From positions 1 through 22,250 of the forward strand of contig JBOHLS010000034.1 of assembly GCA_050729835.1 (NCBI GenBank): a stretch of 22,250 bases of DNA, in the 5' to 3' direction. This DNA is from REEB95 sp050729835 (GTDB lineage Bacteria; Pseudomonadota; Alphaproteobacteria; ATCC43930; CGMCC-115725). This document shows positions 7,165-15,076 of this stretch, piece after piece (positions within the stretch are counted from its first letter, which is position 1; each line of letters opens with the position of its first letter). Position numbers and translations under genes: made by a program. The notes under the pieces are model-generated. The model saw only the letters and a program-made list of their open reading frames with translations. It was not told the DNA's origin and ran no database searches.

Positions 7165-7973
7165 CAACCGTTGGTCGAGAAGCCCGGATAGAGCGTCATG
7201 CCGCCGTCGACAAAGAGCGTGGTGCCGACAACGTAGTCGGAGTCGTCAGACGCTAGCCAAACGGCCGCCTGCGCGATGTCTTCGGGCAAGCCGATCCGTC
7301 CATAAGGGATCAGCGTCAACAGGCTCTTGAGCGCTTCCGGCGTATCCCAGGCGGAGGTATTGATCGGGGTCTGCACTGCGCCCGGCGCGATGCCGTTAAT
7401 GCGAATGCGCCGGGGCGCAAGCTCCTGCGCCATGCTTTCCATGAGCAATTTGATCCCGCCTTTCGAGGCGGCGTAGTTCGCATGGCCCCCCCAAGGAATC
7501 TCCTGATGCACGGAACTCATGCAGATGATCTTGCCGGCCGCGCACGACACGGACGGAACAACGCCGCGGCGCAGAAACTCGCGTATTGCGGCCCTCGCAC
7601 AGAGAAACTGGCCGGTTAAATTGACACCAAGGACTTTGTTCCACTTTTCCAGCGTCATGTCCGCAAAAGCGGAATCGCGCTGCAGGCCGGCATTGTTGAC
7701 GAGGATGTCGATCGTGCCGAATTCGCGGACGGCGCGGCCGAACATCTCACCGACCTGGTCTTCTGCCGAGACATCCGCTTTATGCGCGATGGCGTTACTG
7801 CCGGTACGGCGGATTTCCTCCACGACGGCATTCGCAGCATCGTCGCCTTCGACATAGTTCACCACCACATCGGCGCCAGCGCGGCCAAGGGCTATCGCCA
7901 CGCCCTGACCGATGCCGGAGTTTGCCCCGGTTACGAGGGCCTTCTGGCCGGTCAACAGCTTGCGATCAGGCAT
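7164..7973 (-). CDS. SDR-family glucose 1-dehydrogenase-like oxidoreductase
   Basis: 269 residues, a classical short-chain dehydrogenase. TGANSGIG near residue 15 binds NAD(P), NNAG lies near 94, and the catalytic Ser154, Tyr167 and Lys171 fall in MSSVHQEIPWGGHANYAASK. The SSVHQEIPW segment and the C-terminal GGMTLYPGF are hallmarks of the Bacillus-type glucose 1-dehydrogenase group, which oxidises beta-D-glucose to gluconolactone. It is the first gene of the minus-strand operon and ends in a TGATG overlap with the GMC gene. The ribosome site upstream of ATG 7973 is weak. The product is cytoplasmic. Confidence 0.93.
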   Translation of the reverse strand: MPDRKLLTGQKALVTGANSGIGQGVAIALGRAGADVVVNYVEGDDAANAVVEEIRRTGSNAIAHKADVSAEDQVGEMFGRAVREFGTIDILVNNAGLQRDSAFADMTLEKWNKVLGVNLTGQFLCARAAIREFLRRGVVPSVSCAAGKIICMSSVHQEIPWGGHANYAASKGGIKLLMESMAQELAPRRIRINGIAPGAVQTPINTSAWDTPEALKSLLTLIPYGRIGLPEDIAQAAVWLASDDSDYVVGTTLFVDGGMTLYPGFSTNG

Positions 7974-8216
7974 GGGACGATGCTTTCAAGACCATTGGGA
8001 GATGTCGAAACCCGCGCGCGATTGCGCCGTTACATGCAGTGACCGCGCCCGATGGAAACGCATGAAAGCGGCAAATGCTCCGGTTATCACTATTACATCG
8101 TGGCAATGTTCAAGCCCGATAAGGCATCGGATGACGCAGAATCGGACTTATAAAGGCATATCTTTGTCAGTCTTTGCCAGCGCCATGATCCATTTGCGAA
8201 CCAGTTCGGTCGTGCC
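7974..8216. promoter_or_regulatory. Divergent intergenic region, glycoside operon / NDH-2
   Basis: These 243 bases separate the minus-strand operon from the plus-strand NDH-2 gene, so both promoters should lie here. The middle part (about 8070-8160) is more AT-rich, which suits promoter sequence, but no unambiguous -35/-10 pair, operator palindrome or riboswitch could be assigned by eye. No small ORF with a ribosome site was found. Confidence 0.4.
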
Positions 8217-9512
8217 GTGACCGGAATCAGTCAGAAACAGCATGTCGTCGTCATCGGCGCCGGCTTCGCAGGCGTGCAGGTGGCGCGTGGCTTGGGTGCC
8301 GCAGGCATACGCGTGACGCTGTTGGACCGCCAGAACTATCACCTGTTCCAGCCGCTCCTTTATCAGGTTGCGACGGCGGCCTTGTCACCGGCCGATATCG
8401 CAGAGCCCGTGCGCAGAATTTTTCGGCGTTATCCCAGCGTTGAAGTCCTGTTGGGAGAGGTGACGGGCATTGATGTTGCCGCGCGCCGCGTGATGCTCGC
8501 CGACGGTAAATCGATTCCCTATGAATTCTTGGTGCTCGCAGTGGGCGCGACGCATGCCTATTTCGGTCATGACGAATGGGCCGCGTTTGCCCCAAGCCTG
8601 AAATCGATTGCCGACGCGCGCAGGATCAGGTCGCGCCTGCTCCTGTCATTCGAACAAGCCGAGATGAACGACGATCCGGCAGCGCGCAAGCGCCTCATGA
8701 CGTTTGTCGTCGTCGGCGGCGGCCCCAGCGGCGTCGAACTCGCCGGCGCCATCGCCGAACTTGCGCGCTATACGCTCGCAAAGGATTTCCACCGCATCGA
8801 GACGAGCTCGGCCACCGTCATTCTTCTGGAGGCGGGTCCGCGAATACTTTCCGCCTTCCCGGAGGAACTTACGCGCTACGCGCAACGCAAGCTGGCATCC
8901 TTGGGCGTGACGGTGCGCACGAACTGCACCGTCAAGAGCATTTCAAAGGATTGCATCGAAGCGGGCGATGATACGATACCGATCGGCTTCGCGACTTGGG
9001 CGGCTGGCGTGAAGGCGTCGCCGGCCAGCGAACTCCTCGGTGTGCCGACCGACAAGACGGGGCGCGTCAAGGTCAACCGCGATCTTTCCGTTTCGGGATT
9101 GTCGAATGTCTATGCCCTGGGCGACGTTGCGCTGGTCCTGGATGCCGAGGGAAAACCTCTTCCGGGCCTCGCGCAAGTGGCGAAGCAGGAAGGCCATTAT
9201 CTCGGCCGCACTCTGGCGAAGAAAATTCGCAACGGCAACGCGGCGCCGAACTTTCAATTCCACAATCGCGGGAATGCCGCGATCATCGGGCGGCAGTCCG
9301 CCATCTTCGATTTCGGCTGGTCGCAACTAAAGGGCGCGCCAGCCTGGTTTCTGTGGGCGCTGGTTCACATCTACTTGTTGGCTGGCTTCCAGCATCGGCT
9401 GCTGGTCGCCGTGCAATGGCTTTGGCTATACGCGACCTACGATCATGGGGCGCGGCTGATCGTAAAGCCTCTACGGCAAACGGACTGCGATCACGCATCG
9501 GATGAGGAATAG
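8217..9512 (+). CDS. ndh: Type II NADH dehydrogenase (NDH-2)
   Basis: 431 residues, a single-subunit NADH:quinone oxidoreductase peripheral to the inner membrane and not proton-pumping. FAD-binding HVVVIGAGFAGVQVARGL opens the protein, followed by the diagnostic YHLFQPLLYQVATAAL. The NADH-binding motif is FVVVGGGPSGVELAGAIAE, then NVYALGDVA, and AQVAKQEGHYLG corresponds to the quinone-site AxQxAxQxG region. The C-terminus is amphipathic or hydrophobic (FLWALVHIYLLAGFQHRLLV) for membrane attachment. GTG 8217 is the only plausible start after the in-frame stop at 8151-8153. A DoxX-like gene formerly followed it; only its head remains. Confidence 0.95.
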   Translation: MTGISQKQHVVVIGAGFAGVQVARGLGAAGIRVTLLDRQNYHLFQPLLYQVATAALSPADIAEPVRRIFRRYPSVEVLLGEVTGIDVAARRVMLADGKSIPYEFLVLAVGATHAYFGHDEWAAFAPSLKSIADARRIRSRLLLSFEQAEMNDDPAARKRLMTFVVVGGGPSGVELAGAIAELARYTLAKDFHRIETSSATVILLEAGPRILSAFPEELTRYAQRKLASLGVTVRTNCTVKSISKDCIEAGDDTIPIGFATWAAGVKASPASELLGVPTDKTGRVKVNRDLSVSGLSNVYALGDVALVLDAEGKPLPGLAQVAKQEGHYLGRTLAKKIRNGNAAPNFQFHNRGNAAIIGRQSAIFDFGWSQLKGAPAWFLWALVHIYLLAGFQHRLLVAVQWLWLYATYDHGARLIVKPLRQTDCDHASDEE

Positions 9513-9550
9513 GCGCTCATGTTTGGCTCGCGCGCGGGAGAAAACATCCG

Positions 9551-9631
9551 ATGCTAAGCGTTCTGATCGCGTTCGCGGTACGCTGTCTGCTGGTGGGCCT
9601 GTTTCTGCCCTTCAGCGCAATCATGGCCTGA
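9551..9631 (+). pseudogene. DoxX-like membrane protein, truncated after ~23 codons
   Basis: From ATG 9551, behind GGGAG, the product opens MLSVLIAFAVR then CLLVGLFLPFSA, which matches the first transmembrane helix of DoxX-type proteins. The frame then gives IMA and a stop at 9629-9631. A normal protein of this type has about four helices, so most of the gene is missing. It lies 38 bases after NDH-2, the position in which DoxX-like partners are often found. The fragment meets an oppositely oriented NTF2-like fragment at about 9620. Confidence 0.55.
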
Positions 9632-9740
9632 CGGATATTTTGTACCAGCGCGATAGAGAGATTATTGCATTGGCACACCTTGGTCCAGCGGTGGCGGCCC
9701 AGTGGCGATCCAGAGCCGCTCGAATCTCTCGGTCTTCCAT
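9621..9740 (-). pseudogene. NTF2/SnoaL-like protein, N-terminal fragment
   Basis: From ATG 9740, with AGGAG seven bases upstream, the minus strand reads MEDREIRAALDRHWAA. This is the typical opening of a rhizobial NTF2-like (SnoaL fold) protein of about 130 residues. After TAGP the sequence becomes unlike the family, and a stop occurs at 9623-9621. Only about 17 codons are genuine. The other end of the gene is lost at the junction with the DoxX-like fragment, so both genes were broken by the same event or by successive events. Confidence 0.5.
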
Positions 9741-9770
9741 ATCAAATCTCCTTGACCATCGCCGTCGTCC

Positions 9771-9784
9771 GTTGAAGTCTCAAC
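9771..9784. promoter_or_regulatory. Small palindrome GTTGA-N4-TCAAC at the compositional boundary
   Basis: GTTGA at 9771-9775 and TCAAC at 9780-9784 form a perfect short inverted repeat about 30 bases upstream of the NTF2-like start (minus strand) and about 120 bases upstream of the alpha/beta hydrolase. It could be a remnant operator. It lies near the point where the sequence changes from moderate to high GC. The site is short and could arise by chance. Confidence 0.25.
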
Positions 9785-9902
9785 TTCTACTGTGGGCGGC
9801 CGCGTGGATGCCTCGCGGGCCAAGCCCGTAATACACTGACTCTAAAGACGTATTATGGATATTTTTCAGACACCCTCTCCGCCAGTGCCCTGCAGTTTGA
9901 AA

Positions 9903-10724
9903 ATGGCGATGCCGGAAGAGCGTCGGAAGGACACGGTAAAATCCGTCGCGTTGCCGGATGGCACGCGTCTCGCCTACGAGACGCTCGGCGATGCTATGGC
10001 GCCGAAGCGCGTGGCGCTGATCCACTCGTTGGCGATGGATCACGGCTTCTGGCGCCCGGTCGCCGAACAGCTGGCATGCGAGGCCGCGGTCCTGGTCTAC
10101 GACTGCCGTGGCCATGGCGCTTCCGACAAGCCGCCCGGGCCCTACACGGTCGAGATTTTCGCGCGCGATCTTGCGGCGCTGCTCAACGCGCTCGGCTGGC
10201 GCAAGGCGCTGGTTGCCGGCGCGTCGATGGGCGGTTGCGTCACACTCGCTTTCGCGGCGGCCTTTCCGCAGCGTGTCACGGCGCTCGGCTTGGTCGACAC
10301 GACGGCGTGGTATGGCGCCACGGCGCCGCAGCAATGGGCGGAACGCGCCGAGCGCGCGCTCAAATCGGGGCTCGGCACGCTGGTCGATTTCCAGATGACG
10401 CGCTGGTTCGGCGACGATTTCCGCATACGCTATCCTGAGATCGTCCGCCGGTCGGTCGAGGTCTTTCTGCGCAACGATCTGGCGGCTTATGCCGCAAGCT
10501 GCCGGATGCTCGGCGCTTGCGATTTGCGCGCGGCGCTGCCGGCGATCGCCGTGCCGACGACCGTCCTGGTGGGCGAGGAGGATTATGCCACGCCGATTGC
10601 CATGGCCGAGGCGCTGCGGCAGGGGATAGGCGGCGCCAGCCTGACGGTCTTGCAAGGTGCGCGACACCTGACGCCGCTCGAACGGCCGGACGAAGTCGCC
10701 GCGGCGCTCGCGCGGCTTCTCTAA
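9903..10724 (+). CDS. Alpha/beta hydrolase, 3-oxoadipate enol-lactonase (PcaD)-like
   Basis: About 273 residues. The alpha/beta hydrolase triad is visible: nucleophile Ser in AGASMGG, Asp in VGEEDYATP, His in GARHLTPLERPD. The oxyanion region is LIHSLAMDHGFW and the strand-4 motif YDCRGHGASDKP. The LAMDHGFW and GCVTLAFAAAFP segments resemble PcaD-type lactonases, but no other protocatechuate genes are nearby, so the substrate is open. ATG 9903 is preferred because codons 9855-9902 have atypical AT-rich usage; ATG 9855 is possible and would add 16 residues. It starts a plus-strand run with the GST 28 bases downstream. Confidence 0.88.
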   Translation: MAMPEERRKDTVKSVALPDGTRLAYETLGDAMAPKRVALIHSLAMDHGFWRPVAEQLACEAAVLVYDCRGHGASDKPPGPYTVEIFARDLAALLNALGWRKALVAGASMGGCVTLAFAAAFPQRVTALGLVDTTAWYGATAPQQWAERAERALKSGLGTLVDFQMTRWFGDDFRIRYPEIVRRSVEVFLRNDLAAYAASCRMLGACDLRAALPAIAVPTTVLVGEEDYATPIAMAEALRQGIGGASLTVLQGARHLTPLERPDEVAAALARLL

Positions 10725-10752
10725 GCCCCCGCGCCCGCGTTAGGCTTATGCC

Positions 10753-11457
10753 ATGCGCTACGAGCTCTATTATTGGCCGGAAATCCAGGGCCGCGGCGAG
10801 TTCGTTCGCCTCGCGCTCGAAAACGCCGGCGCTGATTATGTCGACGTCGCCCGCGGCAAGGGCGGCATGGCCAAGATGATGCAGATGATGAAGGCGGGCG
10901 GCCGCCCGCCCTTCGCGCCGCCCTTCCTCAAGGCCGGCAAATTGCTCATCGCCCAGACGGCGACGAGCTTGCTCTATCTCGGCGGCCGGCACGGCCTCGC
11001 GCCCGAGGACGAAGCCGGACGGCTCTGGGTCCATCAGTGCCAGCTCACGCTGATGGATTTCCTGGTCGAGATCCACGACACGCATCATCCGATCGTCGCC
11101 GGCCTCTACTACGAGGATCAGAAGCCGGAGGCGAAACGCCGCGCCGCCGGATTTCTCGCCAGCCGGCTGCCGAAATTCCTCGGCTATTTCGAGGACATCC
11201 TGGCGCGGCATCCGCGCGGCGGCCTCGCCGGCGCGAAGCCGTGCTATGCCGATCTGTCGCTGTTCCAGGTGGTCGAAGGCCTGCGCTATGCCTTTCCCAA
11301 GGCGATGGCGCGGACGGGCGCGCGGCATCCGCACGTCCATGCGCTGTGCGATCGCGTTGCTGCACGGCCGCGCCTTAAGGCCTATCTCACGTCCAAGCGC
11401 CGCATCCCGTTCAACGAGCGGGGCATCTTTCGTCGCTATCCCGAGCTGGACACGTGA
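10753..11457 (+). CDS. Glutathione S-transferase family protein
   Basis: 234 residues. The N-terminal thioredoxin-like domain begins MRYELYYWPEIQGRGEFVRL, with a Tyr placed as in the Tyr-type (alpha/mu/pi/sigma-like) GSTs. PPFLKAGKLLIAQTATSLLYLG contains the cis-Pro and the QT pair that contacts the glutathione gamma-glutamyl group. The all-helical C-terminal domain follows from about residue 90, including KPCYADLSLFQVVEGL (the N-capping box-like region). The segment MAKMMQMMKAGGRPP is longer than usual in this loop. It probably conjugates or detoxifies electrophiles in the cytoplasm. The ribosome site is weak. Confidence 0.88.
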   Translation: MRYELYYWPEIQGRGEFVRLALENAGADYVDVARGKGGMAKMMQMMKAGGRPPFAPPFLKAGKLLIAQTATSLLYLGGRHGLAPEDEAGRLWVHQCQLTLMDFLVEIHDTHHPIVAGLYYEDQKPEAKRRAAGFLASRLPKFLGYFEDILARHPRGGLAGAKPCYADLSLFQVVEGLRYAFPKAMARTGARHPHVHALCDRVAARPRLKAYLTSKRRIPFNERGIFRRYPELDT

Positions 11458-11538
11458 TGCGAAGTGCGCTGATATCGCGCCGGCCCGCGCGCTATGGCAG
11501 GATCGCATTGCGGTGAAAGCGGCAAGGCGGCAAAGCGT

Positions 11539-12318
11539 ATGGCGGCAACCGTACGGGCGTTGAAATCCAAAACCAGCAGCGGTGCTGGCTCGGTGATCGC
11601 GCGGCTCGACGCCGAAGTCGACGCCTTCGTGCGCCGCACGCGCTTCTTTCACGAGAAGATGACGCGCGGCCGTGCCACCATGTTCGTCTTCCAGCATCGC
11701 CAGAACACCCGCCATCGCAACTCGGTTCTCAAGCTGCGCGTCGCCACCAACTGTCCCGATTGGGACATCCGGTTGCGCATCATCGGCGCCTGCGTCGAGG
11801 AGATCATCGCCGATCATGAGCACGGCGGCGGCCGGCCGCACTGGGCGATCCTCGAGGAGCTCGGCCGCAAAATCGGCTTGCAGCGCGACGCGATCCGCAG
11901 CGCGCGGCCGCTGGTCTCGACCCAGATAGCGTGGCTGGCGTGGGACGCGTTGATGTCCAACCGGCCGTGGCTCGAAGGCTTGGTCGCCAATACCTGCGCC
12001 GAGCGCGCCAACATCTCGGGCTACGGCGATGGCGTCCTGCGCAAGCACGGCTGGTTCGGCCTCGAGCGGCAGCGCTGGGGCAAGCTTTTCGGCCTCGCCG
12101 ACGACGATCTCGAGTTCTTCGAGCTGCACGAGGCCGCCGACATCGCCCATTCCGATCTCGGCTGGAGGACTATTGCCGAGCACGCCGAGCGCCAGGGCGC
12201 CGCCGATGCGGTGGTGCACGCCTGCCGCGTCAATCTCGTGGTGTGGGAGCATTATCTCGACGGCATCGCCGCGGGCGGCGACGCGCTCGACCGCGACCGC
12301 GAGCCGAACTATGTTTGA
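11539..12318 (+). CDS. PqqC/TenA-like haem-oxygenase-fold protein (putative diiron oxidase)
   Basis: About 259 residues, all-helical, resembling the PqqC-like / iron-containing redox enzyme group. Candidate metal or active-site residues lie in ACVEEIIADHEHGGG, ANTCAERANISG and FFELHEAADIAHSDLGW, the last giving an HE-x3-D-x2-H arrangement similar to haem-oxygenase-like diiron enzymes. No other pqq genes are present, so PQQ synthesis is unlikely. ATG 11539 follows AAGGCGG; ATG 11494 would add 15 basic residues and has no ribosome site. It is followed 56 bases later by a beta-propeller gene, suggesting a functional pair. The family call is fairly firm; the reaction is unknown. Confidence 0.75.
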   Translation: MAATVRALKSKTSSGAGSVIARLDAEVDAFVRRTRFFHEKMTRGRATMFVFQHRQNTRHRNSVLKLRVATNCPDWDIRLRIIGACVEEIIADHEHGGGRPHWAILEELGRKIGLQRDAIRSARPLVSTQIAWLAWDALMSNRPWLEGLVANTCAERANISGYGDGVLRKHGWFGLERQRWGKLFGLADDDLEFFELHEAADIAHSDLGWRTIAEHAERQGAADAVVHACRVNLVVWEHYLDGIAAGGDALDRDREPNYV

Positions 12319-12374
12319 CCGAGGAGCGCCATTCGCCGCCGGCCGCCGGTTGAACAAAGGACGAGAGGGGCATC

Positions 12375-13613
12375 ATGCTGGTCGATTGTCGCGATAAATC
12401 CGAAGTCGAAGCGGCGCGCACGGTGGTCGAATGTTATGACGCGTTGGCGCCAGGCGAGCACGCCGAGGCGCTGCTGGCGGATTATCCGCAACACACGCGC
12501 ATGTGGCTGCTGGAAGCCGGCATCCGTCACGTGCCGACGCACGACGCCGATGGTGCGTGGCACCTGGCGTTCGTCCGCGGCCTGTCGCCGACGCTCGGAA
12601 AGCCAACAGGGTTCCACCATCTGGCGGGGCGCAGCGACGACTCGGTCTGGGCGTGCCAACGCAGTCCGGTGGTTGTGCGGATCGACGGCGGTACGCGCCG
12701 AATCGCGGCCGTCGCGCGGGCGCTCAAATCGGGCTCGCATCTCGCTCTCGATGAAACAGCCGACCAGGTCGTGGTTGCCGATCCGGCAGCTGGGCAACTG
12801 ATCGCGTTGCGCTGTTCCGACCTGGCGGTTAAGCATCGCTGGCAGGCGCCCGGCGGGGCGCAACTGCCCGTCGTGACGCCCGAGGGGATCATCTGTGTCA
12901 CCGGCGGCGCGACCGGCACGCTGACGATCGTCCGCCCCAAGGCCGGCGATTATGTAACCCAGGTGGTCGAGGTCGGCCCGACGCCGCACGATCCGGCGCT
13001 GTCAAGCGACGGGCAATACGCCTTCGTGCCGTGCATGGGCGCGACCGATCTGGCTAAGGTGAGACTGTCCGACGGCGCGGTCGTCGGCCGCTGCACGGTC
13101 GGCGACGGCCCGTCGCACGCCAAGGCGGATCACCGCCGCAAGCGCATTTACGTCGCCAATAGCTGGGACGGCACGCTGACCGCGCTCGACGAAGACGGCA
13201 ATCTGATCGCGTCGGTTGCCAGCGGCCGCTGGGCGCACGCGGTGTGCTTGTCGCCGGACGGCAGCCAGATCTGGGTCGCGAACTTCCTCGATGACACCGT
13301 TGCGGTGTTCGACGCCGGCAGCCTGAAGCGGGTGATGCTGCTCGAAACCGAGGCCTATCCGCACGGCCTCGATATCTCGTCGGATGGCAAGCGCGCGGTG
13401 GTGACCGGCTTCGCCGCCGATCACGCGCGGGTTTTCGCGGTGCCGAGCGGTAAATTGCTGGCGCGCGTCGCAATCGGCCGCGGCGGCGCGCATACGGCAT
13501 TCATCGGCGACAGCCACACGGCGGTGGTGACTTGCTCGGTCGCCGATCACCTCGCGTGCATCGACCTCGAAACCAACACGGTGGCCGGCTGGGTCACGCT
13601 CGACAACGCCTGA
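12375..13613 (+). CDS. DUF2249-like domain fused to a YVTN/YncE-type beta-propeller
   Basis: 412 residues, with a strong GAGGGG ribosome site. Residues 1-70 (MLVDCRDKSEVEAARTV, ECYDALAPGEH, GAWHLAFVRG) resemble the DUF2249/TusA-like fold. From about residue 80 the chain is a beta-propeller with repeats such as RRKRIYVANSWDGTLTALDE, GSQIWVANFLDDTVAVFD and GKRAVVTGFAADHARVFA. There is no signal peptide, unlike most YVTN propellers of quinoprotein pathways, so it should be cytoplasmic. Proteins with DUF2249 often accompany redox or metal-handling systems. Its job beside the haem-oxygenase-fold protein may be scaffolding or substrate presentation, which is inference. Confidence 0.75.
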   Translation: MLVDCRDKSEVEAARTVVECYDALAPGEHAEALLADYPQHTRMWLLEAGIRHVPTHDADGAWHLAFVRGLSPTLGKPTGFHHLAGRSDDSVWACQRSPVVVRIDGGTRRIAAVARALKSGSHLALDETADQVVVADPAAGQLIALRCSDLAVKHRWQAPGGAQLPVVTPEGIICVTGGATGTLTIVRPKAGDYVTQVVEVGPTPHDPALSSDGQYAFVPCMGATDLAKVRLSDGAVVGRCTVGDGPSHAKADHRRKRIYVANSWDGTLTALDEDGNLIASVASGRWAHAVCLSPDGSQIWVANFLDDTVAVFDAGSLKRVMLLETEAYPHGLDISSDGKRAVVTGFAADHARVFAVPSGKLLARVAIGRGGAHTAFIGDSHTAVVTCSVADHLACIDLETNTVAGWVTLDNA

Positions 13614-13630
13614 CCGGCACCGACGGTCGA

Positions 13631-13649
13631 CCGCTCAGCTCTTGAGCGG
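13631..13649. terminator. Hairpin between convergent genes
   Basis: CCGCTCA at 13631-13637 pairs with TGAGCGG at 13643-13649 across a five-base loop, between the plus-strand propeller gene and the minus-strand binding protein, and it overlaps the latter's stop codon. There is no T-tract on either side, so it may only slow RNA polymerase or protect transcript ends. Confidence 0.3.
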
Positions 13650-14882
13650 CGGGTAGTCGCGCGAGAACACCGGTTCGGCGAGGAATTTCTTCGGATCGTA
13701 GTGCCAGAACTGGCTGACGTCGGGGTAGCTCTTGATCGTCACGTTGACGAGCTTGCCGTCGCGCTTCTCGACCCGGCGGATATAGACGGTGAAGACCAGA
13801 TTGCCGTAGTCGTCGAACTTGACCGGTCCGCGCGGAGTCTCGGTTAACGATACGGCCCGGATTGCCTTGATCAGCGCGTCGCGGTCGTCGACCTTGCCGC
13901 CGGTCTTATTGAGCGCGGCCTCGAGGATCTGGCCGTTGACATAGAGCGCCGCCGCATAGAATCCGATCGGTATGTCGGCGCCGTAATATTTCTTCATCGC
14001 GGCGATGAAGCGCCGGTTGGCCTCGGTCTTGAGGTCGAGGGTATAGGGGATCGAATCGATCAGCCCGATCGCCTCGTCGCCGAAATTGCGCATGATGCTG
14101 TCGTCGGCGACGGTGGATCCGCCGAGCAGTGGCAGCTTGAAGCCCTGGTCGCGGTACTGGCGCGTGAACTTGATCGGGTTGACCCCGGCATAGACCTGGA
14201 CCACGACGTCGACCGTGCTGGGGTCGATCTGGGCGAGATAAGGCGTGTAGTCGGGCGTGTTGAACGGCGACCACAGCTTCTTGACGAGACGCCCGCCGCC
14301 GTCCTCGTAGACCTTCTGGAAGCCGCCGACCTGCTCGTAGCCGAAGGCGAAGTCGTCGCCGAGGGTGATCGTGCGCTTGAGCTTCATCGCCGTGATCGCG
14401 TAATCGGCCAGCGGGTAGAGGCACTGGGCCGAGCTGTCCGAGGTGCGCACCTGGTAGAAATTGCGGTGCCGCTGCGTCAAATCCTCGGCGCCGCCGAAGC
14501 CCATCGTCGGCATCTTGTGCTGGCCGAGGTAGTCCTCGATCGCCAGCCACTCGAAGGCGGCGAGGGGGCCCATGATCAAATCCACTTGGTCACGTTCGAC
14601 CATCTCGACCGCCTTGGTCTTGGCGACGGCGGGCTGGCCGGCGGTGTCGGCGACGATCAGCTCGACCTTGCGGCCCGCCAGAGTGAAGTTTTTGTCCTTG
14701 AGGAAGCAGGTAATGCCTTCCTCGAGGTGGATGCCGCCAGCGGCAAGGCCGCCGGTCTTCACCGTCATCAATCCGATCTTGATCGGCTTTTGCTGCGCGA
14801 TCGCCGGGATTGGCAACGCCGCCGCGCCGGCGATTGCGGCCGTGCCGGCCATGAAGGCGCGGCGGTCCAGCTTCGTGGTCAT
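13635..14882 (-). CDS. ABC transporter substrate-binding protein, branched-chain amino-acid type, Tat signal
   Basis: 415 residues from ATG 14882, which has GGGGAGG six bases upstream; longer in-frame starts lack this site. The N-terminus MTTKLDRRAFMAGTAA then IAGAAALPIPAIAQQ is a twin-arginine signal with an AIA-Q cleavage site. The mature part (PIKIGLMTVKTGGLAAGG, LIMGPLAAFEWLAIEDYL, ITLGDDFAFGYEQVGGF) is the LivJ/Peripla_BP_6 fold. Such proteins bind amino acids, amides or aromatic acids in the periplasm. No permease or ATPase gene is adjacent, so it is an orphan here. It is divergent from the nitroreductase across about 195 bases. Confidence 0.93.
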   Translation of the reverse strand: MTTKLDRRAFMAGTAAIAGAAALPIPAIAQQKPIKIGLMTVKTGGLAAGGIHLEEGITCFLKDKNFTLAGRKVELIVADTAGQPAVAKTKAVEMVERDQVDLIMGPLAAFEWLAIEDYLGQHKMPTMGFGGAEDLTQRHRNFYQVRTSDSSAQCLYPLADYAITAMKLKRTITLGDDFAFGYEQVGGFQKVYEDGGGRLVKKLWSPFNTPDYTPYLAQIDPSTVDVVVQVYAGVNPIKFTRQYRDQGFKLPLLGGSTVADDSIMRNFGDEAIGLIDSIPYTLDLKTEANRRFIAAMKKYYGADIPIGFYAAALYVNGQILEAALNKTGGKVDDRDALIKAIRAVSLTETPRGPVKFDDYGNLVFTVYIRRVEKRDGKLVNVTIKSYPDVSQFWHYDPKKFLAEPVFSRDYPPLKS

Positions 14883-15076
14883 GTCGGCCCTCCCCATCGG
14901 GGGCGCGCTCTTTTTGGCGCGCGTGTTGGTTGGCATCAGTATAGGTTCGGAGCGCCGATGCCGCCATGGCCGGCATAGGCTGCCGTCAAACGCCCTGCCC
15001 ACGCTTGCCCGCTGGTGCTCGCCGGTGTCGAGTTCGCTCGTTTTTCGCGCGCGGATTTCGTACAACGAGCGCCGCC

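Noticed and set aside
10360..12357. Long minus-strand open frame opposite the hydrolase/GST/haem-oxygenase-like genes
   Set aside because: It is antisense to three genes with recognisable motifs; its translation is Arg/Ala/His-rich with no domain, a typical GC-rich shadow.
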